From positions 24,754,249 to 24,818,248 of the forward strand of contig CAMTDV010000015.1 of NCBI GenBank assembly GCA_947069175.1: 64,000 nt of DNA, read 5' to 3'. Within the stretch, counting starts at the first letter, position 1, and each line of letters opens with the position of its first letter. This DNA comes from Scalesia atractyloides (Eukaryota > Streptophyta > Magnoliopsida > Asterales > Asteraceae). The translations under genes and the position numbers were made by a program. Under the pieces are notes generated by a model. The model was not told where the DNA came from. It made no database searches and saw only the letters and a list, made by a program, of their open reading frames with translations. Shown here piece by piece: positions 35,517 through 46,972 of the stretch.

Positions 35517-36086
35517 CTCAGCCCTATTCTCTCATAACTTGCTGCAACTTCGCTCTGAGCTCCCTAAACCCGAAACCCTTTGTTTTCCAAGTAAGAATCA
35601 ACCCGATTACAACAATAGCAATGCTTATCAACGTTTTACAACAATTTACAATGATTTTGCACAAGGCTTTGCCTTCGTTTTCATCAAATCTCTTTTGTTT
35701 ACGAAAATCTTCATCTTTTTCTATAAAACTTCTATTTTTCACTCAGATCTATACTAGATCTGAGTAAAACCTTTCAAAAACATTGACATCTACACAATAT
35801 TCGGACTAGTGACGTATGTTTCATTCACTTTTGATGGAACGAGGCGTTGTCAAGCAAAATCTCAGATCCGGAAGCACGAGGACGAAATCGTCACTTTACA
35901 CAAGCTGGACTAACCCGTACGAACCATCAAGTTCGTCCGGATTAGCCCGAGTTCTGTAAAATGGCTAAGTCGCTCCAAAAGACCTCTCCAGCCTAAGTTT
36001 TGCTCAGTGGCTTAAGGTTGGAGGGATGGACACTCGATTTCCTCAGCAAATGACACGAAAACACAAGATTTTGGACCCGAAAACAT

Positions 36087-36420
36087 CAAGTTCGCTCGAG
36101 ACTTAACTGATTCTGTACAACACTTTAGTCAAGTTCGCTCGAACTTGACCTCTAAGGGTCAAGTTCAGCCGAACTTGAGTCCAAACAACTCACACCTTCA
36201 TCAGAAACCCTCAAGTTCGCTCGAACTTGCAAAGTTTCTCAGGAAACTTCACAAGTTCGGCCGAACTTGTCAACTCCTTAAACAAATCTTACAAGTTTGC
36301 CCGAACTTGCATAATTTCTTTGGAAATTACACAAGTTCACCCGAACTTGACTCACAACTCAGCAGAATAGTACAAGTTCGCTCGAACTTGTATGTTTACA
36401 TACAAGTTCACCCGAACTTG
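36087..36420. repeat. Nine phased palindromes downstream of the TATA box
   Basis: Starts at 36,087, 36,130, 36,160, 36,212, 36,252, 36,292, 36,332, 36,373 and 36,403. Intervals of 40, 40, 40, 41 and 30 bp between the last six are close to whole turns of the helix. The unit centre varies (CT, GC, CC) while the arms are kept. Confidence 0.85.
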
Positions 36421-37209
36421 CCTACTGCTCAACCCAAACTTAACCGTTTTAGCTTTTCGGAGACTGATGCACTTCCGTTCGTGTATGAAGGCTGATCCGG
36501 TGCTCTTCTCGATTCTCCTCAGATCCCGAACTTTTACCTAAACGCACCCTCAGTGAGTATACTTGACCCATTTTCCCTTTAATGCACTTTTTGGGTGTAA
36601 CATACGTTCTTATCAAAAATACACAACGCATGCTAAACTGATTTATCATAGGCGAATATCTGTTATACATATTATACGTGATTGCTAGAACATGTAAGCT
36701 AGGACTGTTTTCGTTATCTCCACATTGGCTAGTATAGTACTATAAAGGGGCTATCATTCGACGGGGTTTAGCTAAGATGTACGCGCGAGCTCTCAGCGAG
36801 TATAACATGATAAATTGTCTTGTGAGTTTATATGTTGTATGAATCATGTTTATGTATGAAGGAATTCGCTATACTTTTATCTACTATGATATTATATCAA
36901 AACCTGTATGCTCGTCAATACATTTTTGTATTGACAATTTATTTTAACGTATGTTGCAGGTTATTGAGATCTACTTGCTGCAAAACAGATTTAGAAATTT
37001 TCTCTAGAAAAGCATTGTAATAGAAAATCCAGGGAAGATCGAATTATGTTTGTTTGAGAGATGTTTTGATATTTGTAATGATTGTTTATGGATTATATGT
37101 TCGTTAGTATGGGATATTGTCGCGTAAATAGTTGTTATGGATTCTCTCGAGCAATCTGATTCGCCTAGTGCCGCGCCCCGATGATTCCGCCATCGGTTGG
37201 GGTGTGACA

Positions 37210-38430
37210 CACACCACCAAAGGCTTTATCAATTGCGCAGTTTCTGTCGTTCCCCAAATTTCCCCACAAGCACCGGGAAATTTGGTAACGGGATTGTCGG
37301 TCCTATGGTACCATAACATACTGTCGGTCGGCGTGATCAAAGTTAATGAATGTACTCGTGATATGAATAACGCACCACCAAGTTTCACACCTTATTGAAA
37401 ACATATTGTATATATATAAACCATATGCATTGTTTAGAAATCTTGAAAATAGTTTAGCACATATGAATCACCCTAAAGATTAAAGAAAAAGGGGAACTAT
37501 GTACTCACATGGATTGTGGATGACTTGCTTAATTATGTTTAGCAAAGCGTAAGTGTTTCCTAATAACATACAATGCACACGTGTTAGTAAAATAACCCAA
37601 GTTACTTTAGCAATATAACACGAGACAGAACCCCAACGGACTTAGTCAGGCAGAGCCTTGACATTCGTTGGTGGGTCCTAAATCAATCGGGTAGGGTGGC
37701 CATACTAAACGAGACAGAACCCCGACGGACTTAGTCAGGCAGAGCCTTGACATGCGTCGGTGGGTCCTAAATCAATCGGTTAGGGTAATGAATTAGTGAT
37801 GGGGGGGTTAAGATACTTACAACGGGGCAGAGATTAGGGGTTTGGGGGGGGGGGGGCTCGGTATTGAACTGAGCTTCGAGAGAGAAAGAGACGTCGATTT
37901 GAAATCGAAAATGTGCAAATGAACTCGTCCAGGCCGCCCCTTATATACCCAAATTTGGCTTCTCCTGCGCGTCGCGCGGGGAGACAAGGATTCTCCGTGT
38001 GGCGCGGGGGAGGTCGGCCTGGACTAGACTGCCACGTGCTCAGGGTAGGTATGACATGTGTCGCGACATCGTGATACGTGTCCTCGGCCGCCTTTTCGTC
38101 CAATCGCGCGTTTTTTTCGATTTTAATGCGGTTCTTTATCGCGTATGCTCGATTCGTGATTCTAAATGGTTTGGTTTTTAATTGTGGGTCTATTGAGGGT
38201 AATTTTGTGGATTGTTACATTGATTTGGCCACCGGACTTGTATTATCGCGTTTTGTCATTTTAACCTTTTATCTTGTTATTTAAGCTATACGGAGGGTAT
38301 TAAGGAAGGTACAACTGGAAATGTTGTGAATGTCATGTTGTTCAATGGTATCTTGTAAATAAAATAAACAATTTTATTAAACATGGTAACTGTTGAAAGG
38401 TACAACGGTTGAAATTTTGCAAATGTTACA
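37210..38430 (-). repeat. Partial Tekay-like LTR, second copy
   Basis: It matches 26,236-27,473 of the first LTR with visible divergence (several per cent by eye) and keeps the 89-bp repeat pair at 37,630 and 37,719. The outer third of the LTR is missing at 37,210, where the palindrome-rich LTR ends. A poly-G run lies at 37,843-37,855. Confidence 0.85.
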
Positions 38431-38756
38431 GTCTCCCCTACTTTGGGGAATTTCGTCCCGAAATTGAATCAAAGGAGCTTTGAGAGAAAAGATGTGGATA
38501 TTTCACTTTCAATTGATCCTCTCATTCCCAGGTAAATTCAGGGCCACGTTTGGATTCCCAGCGAACTTTCACAATAGGAATTCGACTATGTTTGAGTTTC
38601 TTGACGTCACGGTCCATAATTTCCACAGGTTTTTCGACGAAATGCATAGTATCATCAATACGAATTTTATCAAGAGGGATGTGGAGGTTTTCATTGGCTA
38701 AACACTTTTTCAAGTTGCACACGTGGAAGGTTGGATGAACATTCCCAAGTTTAGGA
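38431..38756 (-). pseudogene. Tekay-like chromodomain end of pol, truncated
   Basis: It encodes NLKKCLANENLHIPLD, KPVEIMDRDVKKLKHSRI and VKVRWESKRGPEFTWE on the minus strand, the same C-terminal chromodomain-like segment as at 27,480-27,780. It is cut at about 38,756, where the 4.2-kb LTR region begins. Confidence 0.88.
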
Positions 38757-38762
38757 GGGGGA

Positions 38763-41700
38763 TGTGATGGCCCAACTACCTAAAACGGTAGGAGTACCTG
38801 ATGTGCTCAAAGTGGTTCAATTAAACAAATTAATTATAACCTAAATTAGACACGCAGAGTTTAAATTTTAAAACTAAGACTCCCTAAAACCTAAACTACA
38901 CAACCAACAAGTGTACCAATCAATGCGGTATTGCTAAAGCAAGTCAGAGTATTGTACCCACGAGACTCTCTAATTACGTATGTTAGACTTCACTACTAAT
39001 TACTAGACTGACACGACTAAATTTGTTTTGTTGTTTGGAGGAGGATTTATAACAACCTACTAAAATTAACTAAATTAATTAGGACTGACTAGATACACGA
39101 ACTAAAGATTGAGATGTGATCCGATGATGAGAATACATACTACCTAGGTCTGAATCCTACACTTGAATGACGTGTTCTAACGGTTTTGGAACTAATGTGG
39201 AAATCAGGATCTTAAGAATCTAAACTTAAAGGATAACCGAAAAGGACCCTCGACGGTTCTCGAGAAAACTATTAAGTTGTTCTAATACCGATTTATAAGG
39301 CTCCCTTATAGGCACTACTAGTGTGATAACAAAGCACCCTTAGACACTCTACCTCACGGCACAAAAATCTAGGGAAACTAAAGTTTATAATCTAACTCAG
39401 CTAGCAGACAGAGACCGTGAACTAGTGGATCTTCTCATGAAGAATCTAACTTAGAAACCTGTTGGACCTACAAAAGAACATATGATATTCAAAAGCCAAA
39501 ACATGATCAAGTGATCAAGAAATAAACAAAGGATTGAACCAAAATCTCCCCAAAGATAGTGAATCTTGAACACCTAAATCAGAACATCTGTCGAAGACAA
39601 AGCAAATGTGACAATTGTGAAAAATCTCGGTAAACTTTGATTGGTACAAGTCCGTGGTAACCGGATGTGAATATGTATATCATGATATTGTTGCGATTAT
39701 GTGTGATGATACGAATTCTGGAAAATGATACACCAACTATAATAGGAGTATATGCCAAGTAATTACCAAAAACATAACATTTACGCTATGCGTCACCTAC
39801 ATGGCAAGACAAAGTCGTGAAAATGGATTGACGACTCTGAGAACATGTCATGGTTGACATGACACAATTAAGGGCCAACGATGTGAGGTTGGTGTCCTTA
39901 GTCTTTGCCAACGTGTTAAACGGGAACTTGACGTTTAACAGCGCATTAAACAGTCGACCATGATTATTAGGCCAAGGTTAGGGCCCTTTAAGATTCTGAG
40001 TCCACGAAACATCTTAGTTACGAGCCATAGACTATGACCTAAGATTAGAAACAAATCGGAGCTCGGGCACATAAAACGAGGCAGTCCCGGTTAGGGAAAC
40101 GCCTTTGCGTTAGGAGCAATGAAAGACAAACTAAACATGCAAGGAATGGTCAATCAAGCCTAAAACACTTAAACTAACCTAAAACAAGGCTTTTATGATT
40201 AAAACGTAATCGTGCTCGAGTTTCGAGACAGTTATGCTCGATTTTTAAAACCGAGTCTTTTGACACTAAGAACGCGAAAAACGGAGTCCGTTTTGCAAAT
40301 AGGGTACGCGTCTGAGACCGCAAAACAACCTAAACGCGCCACTGAAGATAAACATCATCTTTTAACACCAAAAGACAAAGCACGACAAAGCGTGGGTGGG
40401 GTAGGGCACCCCACCTATGCCACCCCCCTTTTATACATTAAATTTATTTTTTTTATTTCTCATTTTTACACCAAAAATTCACAAGCTTCTTCTTCAAATC
40501 TGCCATAAACCCTTCTTCTTCAGCTGATCTTCATCAAGGACTCCACTAAATGAAGGTAACTTTACAAGTTCTAAGTGATTTGGATAAGTTTTTCTTGATT
40601 AAACATGATTTCTAACCAAAAAACTCATTTAAATCCATGATTTTGGAAGGTTTAACCAAGTTTCTTGGCTGAATAAGAACACCTTATGAATTCCCTCATA
40701 TTATGTGGTAGCGAAGACCACAAAACTTCGTGTTTTGATACCTTAATCAACACCTAATCGACCAAAATCGCATAAGAAATCGATTAACCGAAAAACAATG
40801 AAACAAGGCTTGATTGACATGGGTTATGGCATGGTTGGATTGTTCTGGGTATATATGTACTGAATATGGCTCACACTCACTTCTGGACTCAAGAAAAACA
40901 CTTGGAATCGAAGAAATCGCTAGGTATATCACCCGAAACTCGAATCTAGAATAGGCAGAATATTGTCTGGACCACAACTTGGTCCGTGGGTATTGGATTG
41001 AGCTGAAATTTGTTGTGGTGATGTAGGGTATTGATAGGAATGTCCATGTAAAATTTTAGAATTGTTTCAATTTTCTACGAGTTTTGGTGAATGTTTGACT
41101 GTTTTATCAAAACAAATCCAGAAAAAATACCAAACAAAATCAATGTATCACCAAAATTTGCATGAACACTAAGGAGCATATGGGAAAGGTTCTGGGAAGT
41201 TTGGGAGTCCATTGGTTGAGTTTTGATTCGGATTACAAATCCGTGTTTTTATGAGTTTTCGGTAGCCGGATACGCGCTGAAACAAAATCGGAAAAAATCC
41301 CAAATTTTTAAAGGGGTTTCTTGATATGTAAGGAAGTTCCTGGAATATTTTGGGAATTTTTGGACATCAGATGATAAACAATGTGAATTATTCGGGTAAA
41401 TATTGTTTTACAAATGATTTAATTGAGAAGTTAAAATAGCTTTATAAATTCCCAAAATAATTTTATTGGAATCTATATATTTTTACTGAGTTCTACAAAA
41501 AATTTCCAGGATTTTATGAACTATGTAGATTAAATGTGATTTTTCGACTTTTAAAACGCTTATTTTAACTAAATTCAGCAGTTTACCGGACAACGAACCT
41601 GCCGAAACTGGGAACGGACCGAACCCTATCTTGACTATAATTGGAACACCAGGAGTCTTTTGGGAGGTTCCAGGGTAAGCAGAACACTCTGGGTGTGTTC

Positions 41701-42958
41701 TACCACCGTTCGAGAGGATTCCCGATGGTGAGAAAGGAAACTCAAATTTGGGCAACCTAGACTCCCCAAACACCCAAACTCTCTGAATGAAAAGTTAATA
41801 TTTCTTAAATCACAACACGTGGGAACTATTGGTATTCCCGTACCATTATCCGAACGTGCAAAACAACCGACTTTGGCTGGCACGCGAAAAGGTGCCCGGG
41901 AGCCAAATGTGAAACTAATCATACCCTAACATCCATCACCACACCGGGATACTATATGCACAATATGGACTGAAAATACCCACTCGGGCCCAAGTTATAG
42001 GCGTTACCGACCTAGCGACTGATATTAGTAATTACTTGCATTATTGCTGTTAAAGCCGAACAAGCTTACATATACTCCTATTGTTACCTGTGATGCTGCT
42101 ATCCTGTGAGTTCACTTCCCTGCTTTTAATTTGTTTTACTATTTTCTGGAGACTTGCATGTTAAAAAATGTGTTGATTACACCAAGTTGGGAGTGAGTTC
42201 CCCTCCACCACTTTAAACTGTATACTGTTTTTTTGGAGTGACTTGCATGTTACAAACTATGTTAATTGCACCAACTTGTGATGATTTGAATTATCTAACA
42301 CACGAACTACCTCCCCTCTTCAAGTGAATAATATAAGCCGTGGGCAGTGGAAAGTACTATTGGTCTGACAAACCCAGTTGAGGTCAGGTGGTGCGATGCC
42401 TGCCACAAGTCAACTGCACTTGTCCTCATTTGGTTATGTTGTTAGGCACAACTACAGGGGAACATTGAACTGCTTGTGATGTAGTTGGTGGGAAGTGTCT
42501 AGGGTGACACGACCCGGTGCGATGATGTGTCTGTATGACACGGAGTGACTTTGACAGGTCAAGGTTTCACTTGTGTACTCGTGTAATTCCATCTGTGACT
42601 TTGACATGTGCAATTAAACTTGTTAACACATATTGTTACACAACAACTAAACCAGTGGAACTCACCAGCAGCGTTTAGCTGACCCTTTTTAAAACTAACA
42701 TGCATTTCAGGTAACTTGAGACTGGTGTGATCCATGTATGTTGTTCAAGACATGTTATAGACGAATGCTGATATAGTCGCATGTGGCTTAGAAGACTTAT
42801 GTGGTTCATGGGAACACGCAGTTGTAACATACATGTAGTATGAAATCAACATTTTTTAAGTAATAAAATGTAGTGTCTTTATAGACAATGTGCTTGTACC
42901 AGAGGTGTCTGTTGCATCCTGTATTTTTTTTCCTTCCGCTGCAAGTCGGGGTGTGACA
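38763..42958 (+). repeat. Long LTR (about 4.2 kb) of a gypsy-type element
   Basis: Starts TGTGATGGCCCAAC at 38,763 and ends GCAAGTCGGGGTGTGACA at 42,958, followed by a primer-binding site. No protein domain is found inside; frames such as 40,212-40,508 and 41,483-41,922 look non-coding. A TTTTATACATTAAA box near 40,430 with a CTTCTTCTTC-rich leader could be the promoter. The purine tract AGGAGGGGGA directly before the start resembles a polypurine tract, an unexpected neighbour for a 5' LTR. Confidence 0.65.
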
Positions 42959-42963
42959 GAAGA

Positions 42964-42976
42964 TGGTATCAGAGCC
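42964..42976 (+). promoter_or_regulatory. Primer-binding site, initiator-Met tRNA type
   Basis: TGGTATCAGAGCC lies six bases after the LTR end. This sequence pairs with the 3' end of initiator methionine tRNA and primes minus-strand synthesis. Confidence 0.85.
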
Positions 42977-45919
42977 ATTGGTTATAGAGAATTAGGTGCC
43001 TCTATGGAAACCTAGACTATAACTACAGGCTCGGACCTTAGTGGACATAATTGGAAAAAAAATTAACGTCTACTAAAAGTGGTTAGTGAATACTGTAAAG
43101 TATCCTATTTGCAAGTACCAGGATGGCCTTGTGGGGTAAGTGGGTTATTATGGTTCGGAACGTAATAACAGACTTGCTCATACGAGGCAGTGTTGGGAAA
43201 GCTGCGGTAATAAACACACTTAAATACGTGGAATGATACATACGTGTACCAAGGTGATAATGTGTGAATGTTTGTGCGTGAATTGAAACATGAATTGGGA
43301 TTGATGGATAATACGTTACTACATATGCCTTCGGGATAGGCAGAAAACAGGTATTACAGTCCATTCCACATTCCTACTGACCACCTGTTTAATATACACT
43401 AGAGTTGGATTCATATCACTCCCACAGTTGTTACTATACTTTATGATATGAGAACCCAAGCCTTTAGTGCGATACGATCTCACCAACTCTATTCCTATAG
43501 CTACTATAACGAGGATTATGTACCAGACTGAGACTTCAATAAGAACATAGATACCCAAAGAACACGCAGGTTGTTCTGATAGACTGGGAGGATGTGTACG
43601 GGTCCTTATTCCACTTCTTGTTGCTTCACACTCGATTGTTATACAATCACAGAGTTCAAACATTTTATGAAACTTATCCTTGAATCCACGATTCATTTGA
43701 TTATCCGCTGGATTCCTCTTTTGCGTACAATATTGGCTTTAGCTTTCACGTCATGTGATACTATGATAATTAGTGGTATTCCTTAGCACATGTTTCGATA
43801 TATGTTATATCTGAATATGACGATCTCCGGGTCATGGAGATGGCATGGAGTGTGTGAATAAGTTACCCTCCCGTTGTCATTCGATTCCATGGGATATAAA
43901 GTTTGTGATGGTACAGATTCCTTGGAAATGCTTTGCGTTGTGGAACATCGTTTTGTGTGACCATCGGTTACATTTGTGTTCTATTACGATTACTGATTGT
44001 TTTGGATTTCAGTTGGTTATTCGCGGAAAGTAATCGGAGGCTCGAATATCTCGGTGAACGGAACATTGATCATGTATATGGGTGTGGTGGATACGCTACG
44101 CTACTTCCTATATATAAACACCCAACTACATTATCAAGGTACCGTTACTCAGAACAGACGGTCTTCATGTTGCGATTCGTTCGGTTATGTTTTGGGCAAT
44201 GCAGTGTTGAGTCTTCGACCCTGTTTGATGCAATAAATGATACCACAATTGGCGTAACTACGCTATCTATACACGTTTGTGGTAATTCTAAGTGAAAGGT
44301 AGTTGGGTCGCCATATAACAACCATTGGGTTAATTCGGGGGAAGGTCCTTTTTTCGAATTCGTAATACGAATTTTAGGGGTACTACACCCTGGTAGTACT
44401 ATGTGCCGAACAATTTGGGTATAGCCGGTGATAGCTTACCCAGATCGATTTACCTAATGATTGATTCATGATAAGTAGCAATGTTTTATCTTTGGTAAGC
44501 CGATTCAACATAATTTATTTTGTTTGGCGGGATTTGCTAGAACGTACAGTCATATATTCAAAATCATTACGTTACGACGAACCAATTATACTTATGTCAC
44601 CGACCGTCGTCTAGGGAGTTATTCGGTTGAAGCGTATATTTTGTTTACTAGCTATTGTTCGCTAGTGATACAATCTCTACTTCTTGGTAAGGACGCGTAA
44701 TTAGCATTGGTATTAAGAACACAAGGGGATTTAGAGGTAACACATAAATGGAGAACCTTATCCGATGTAATCAAAGTTCGGTGAGGAGTTGTGTGGATGC
44801 GGATCGGATTGAAATAAGACTTGTGGAAGCGAAAGCATTTTGTCTATATTCCTCATATAATAATTCGTATGAACAGGACACTCCTATGTATACGTTTATT
44901 TAAAAATATACAACATTATACGCGGTCCAATCCAAGTGTCAATTGGGTAAGTCTTGGTCGGGGGTAACGTAACCCCAGGGCGAAATCAGAAAATTATAAT
45001 CAGGAAATAATCCGAATTATCGCTTTAAATCAATTCAATTCTCCTTACTAACACTATTGGAAAGTGTTGAGGTCTAGTACATATAAATTACTGGTTTGAT
45101 ACACCCTATCCTTTTAATCAATGTTCAGCCATGCTACGGTACATTAGCTTCCTATGGAATCACGGTCGGTACTTCGGTGATAGAACCAAGTGGCATACGA
45201 CCTTGAATCCTATCAATTAATTTCAAACTAATTCAAGTTATATCTCTAGTAACTTGAAGTGATCATAAATGAGCGGTACGAAGGACCCGTAACAAAGCTA
45301 CCTCTTAATGCATATTTAATATACAAAAGGACACAAAGTGAATTTTTATCAGACGATTATTTGATTCAAAGACGATATTTAAAAGAATCATATAAAATTT
45401 TCATCCCTTGTTTTCAGTCTCGCATAACTTAGTAAAAATGCTCTAGTGAAAATGAGATCGCATTTGAGTAATATTCGAGTATAGTCAACCGATGACTAAC
45501 TTATGTGATAACTCTATATACACGGTCTTGAATCAATATCACCCGTATGAGGGCGGTGCAATCACGTAAGGGGATACATGGGTTTTTGATTCCTTTCGGT
45601 TAAGGCTTTTCGCGTCATGATACCTATTACAATCGTGCACGTGGTCTGGAGTAGGGACCGACTCCGATACTTATATGTCTATAAAACATATTGACTCCCC
45701 AACTCTACGATAATAATACCCGAAAACACCCTGTGTCTCATCCTCTTCCTTGAAACGTTCGAGGAGTCTAAGTATTTATACACGATGTTATTCACGATAC
45801 ATAGGGGACGATCGAAATTCCCTTCGGACCGTTGTAAAGGTGCTATTTGGTAACGGTCTCCTACATGGGTAGGAGAATGATGCATGAGATACATTGACTT
45901 TCATCCGTCGATTGGATAC
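42977..45919 (+). other. Internal region of the long-LTR element, no genes seen
   Basis: About 2.9 kb after the primer-binding site shows no gag, protease or pol similarity. Frames at 43,083-44,295 lack recognisable motifs. This could be a decayed gypsy leader/gag or a large non-coding (LARD-like) element. It ends where a Sirevirus LTR begins at 45,920. Confidence 0.45.
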
Positions 45920-46321
45920 TGTTGGTGCAGAATGTCTATGTCTTAGTCTTATATCAAGTCTGTACAAATTAGTGTTGAATAGGCTAGCAAAACGAAGTAT
46001 TTATGTAGTTTTGGGACAAGTTCGCTCACGTGATGTTTGTGAAGTCAAGTTCGGCCGAACTTGACTAGGTCAAGTTCGGGCGAACTTACCTATCCCACTG
46101 GCGAACTTGTTGCCCTATAAATAGCTAGCTTGTCATCCTCATTTGTAACTTTGGCATTTCTGAGGCGAAGCTCTGTCAATTTGGAGTCTTGACGTTATAT
46201 CAATAAAATTGACGCTTAATTGACTAATTCTTGTTATTTGGTAAACTTTTCATAATATTTCCGCTATTATGGACAATAGAGATCAAATCTAGGTTCCTAT
46301 GCATTGAGGATCAGTCCTACA
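45920..46321 (+). repeat. 5' LTR of the second Sirevirus-like element
   Basis: 402 bp, TGTTGGTGCAG to GATCAGTCCTACA, followed by a tRNA primer site. It includes palindromes at 46,046 and 46,071, half sites at 46,017 and 46,101, TATAAATAG at 46,116-46,124, and AATAAA near 46,202. It resembles the minus-strand LTR at 53,199-53,599 most closely. Confidence 0.93.
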
Positions 46322-46323
46322 AG

Positions 46324-46335
46324 TGATATCAGAGC
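46324..46335 (+). promoter_or_regulatory. Primer-binding site
   Basis: TGATATCAGAGC, one base off the usual TGGTATCAGAGC for initiator-Met tRNA, two bases after the LTR. It confirms the 5' end of a plus-strand element. Confidence 0.8.
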
Positions 46336-46581
46336 TAGAATAGCCTGATTTGATTGATATCAAGACAAGAATACTTCTAATTCTACTCCATTCTTCTATT
46401 TTTCTTAACTTTTACACAAAAATGAAGAATTCACGGGCAAATTCTGTCCAATTTTCAATATGACATCTTAAATACATCATAGATAAACTCCTGAGAGTTT
46501 GGAGTCTAAAATCAAACGAATTGGTGTCAAATTGTTGAAAAAACCATGTTTTCAAAACACATCAGGATCGAACTTGTTAGC

Positions 46582-46913
46582 CAAGTTCGACCGAACTTGA
46601 CGTAAAAAGTCACTTTTTGAGTGAGTTTTTTATCAAGTTCGTCCGAACTTGAGGTTATTTTGAGGAAATTCAGCTAAGTTCGCTCGAATTTATAAAAAAT
46701 TCGTTGATATTTTATCAAGTTCGACCGAACTTGATAAAATCTGGAAAATTTAGGATAAGTTCGCTCGTACTTGCAAATCTTTCTTATAAAACTCAAGTGC
46801 AAGTTTGACCGAGGTTGCTCAGGGAAATTTTTATATCAAAAGTCACAAGTTCGACCGAACTTGTAAGAAAATCTGAGAATTCTTCATTCAAGCTACAAGT
46901 TCGATCGAACTTG
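46582..46913. repeat. Eight phased palindromes in the gag leader
   Basis: Units start at 46,582, 46,634, 46,674, 46,716, 46,756, 46,800, 46,846 and 46,896, spaced 40-52 bp. Five have perfect 8-base arms (AC, TC, AC, AC, AT centres); the units at 46,674, 46,756 and 46,800 carry arm mutations. They sit between the primer-binding site and the gag start, a place where packaging or dimerisation signals are common. That role is not shown. Confidence 0.88.
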
Positions 46914-46972
46914 TAGTAATTCTCACTTTTTCAAAAGTTTTAATTTCAGCGTACGTGTCTCGATCTTCGCGA

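Larger units (their letters stand above)
35003..37209 (+). repeat. Gypsy-type LTR remnant rich in 18-bp palindromes
   Basis: It ends CGCCATCGGTTGGGGTGTGACA, nearly as at 8,264, which suggests a gypsy (Tekay-like) LTR in plus orientation. No TG start is seen at 35,003, so its 5' end is probably truncated. Layout: six palindromes at 35,278-35,478, TATA box at 35,509, a leader-like tract, nine more palindromes at 36,087-36,420, then a GTGAGT..TTTTTGGGTGTAACAT block. Open frames at 35,446-35,767 and 36,145-36,495 run through palindromes and have no known domain. The gypsy assignment rests on the 3' end only. Confidence 0.5.

Noticed and set aside
35278..36420. CRISPR-like array (short repeats with unique spacers)
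   Set aside because: Repeats are 18-bp palindromes with variable centres and spacing of 26-52 bp. They recur in LTRs of a plant genome, and no cas genes are present.
35446..36495. Frames of 103 and 116 codons across the palindrome clusters
   Set aside because: Their sequence is dominated by the translated palindrome (QVRPNL-type repeats), and they lie in an LTR.
15614..38756. Single tandem duplication of the entire 15,614-27,780 block
   Set aside because: Segment X copies are nearly identical, but the LTR/pol pieces at 26,236-27,780 and 37,210-38,756 look clearly more diverged. Separate events are more likely, though a full alignment is needed.
43083..44295. Several frames of 60-125 codons on both strands
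   Set aside because: There are no motifs, no codon-like pattern and no neighbour relation. They probably arise by chance inside a decayed retrotransposon.
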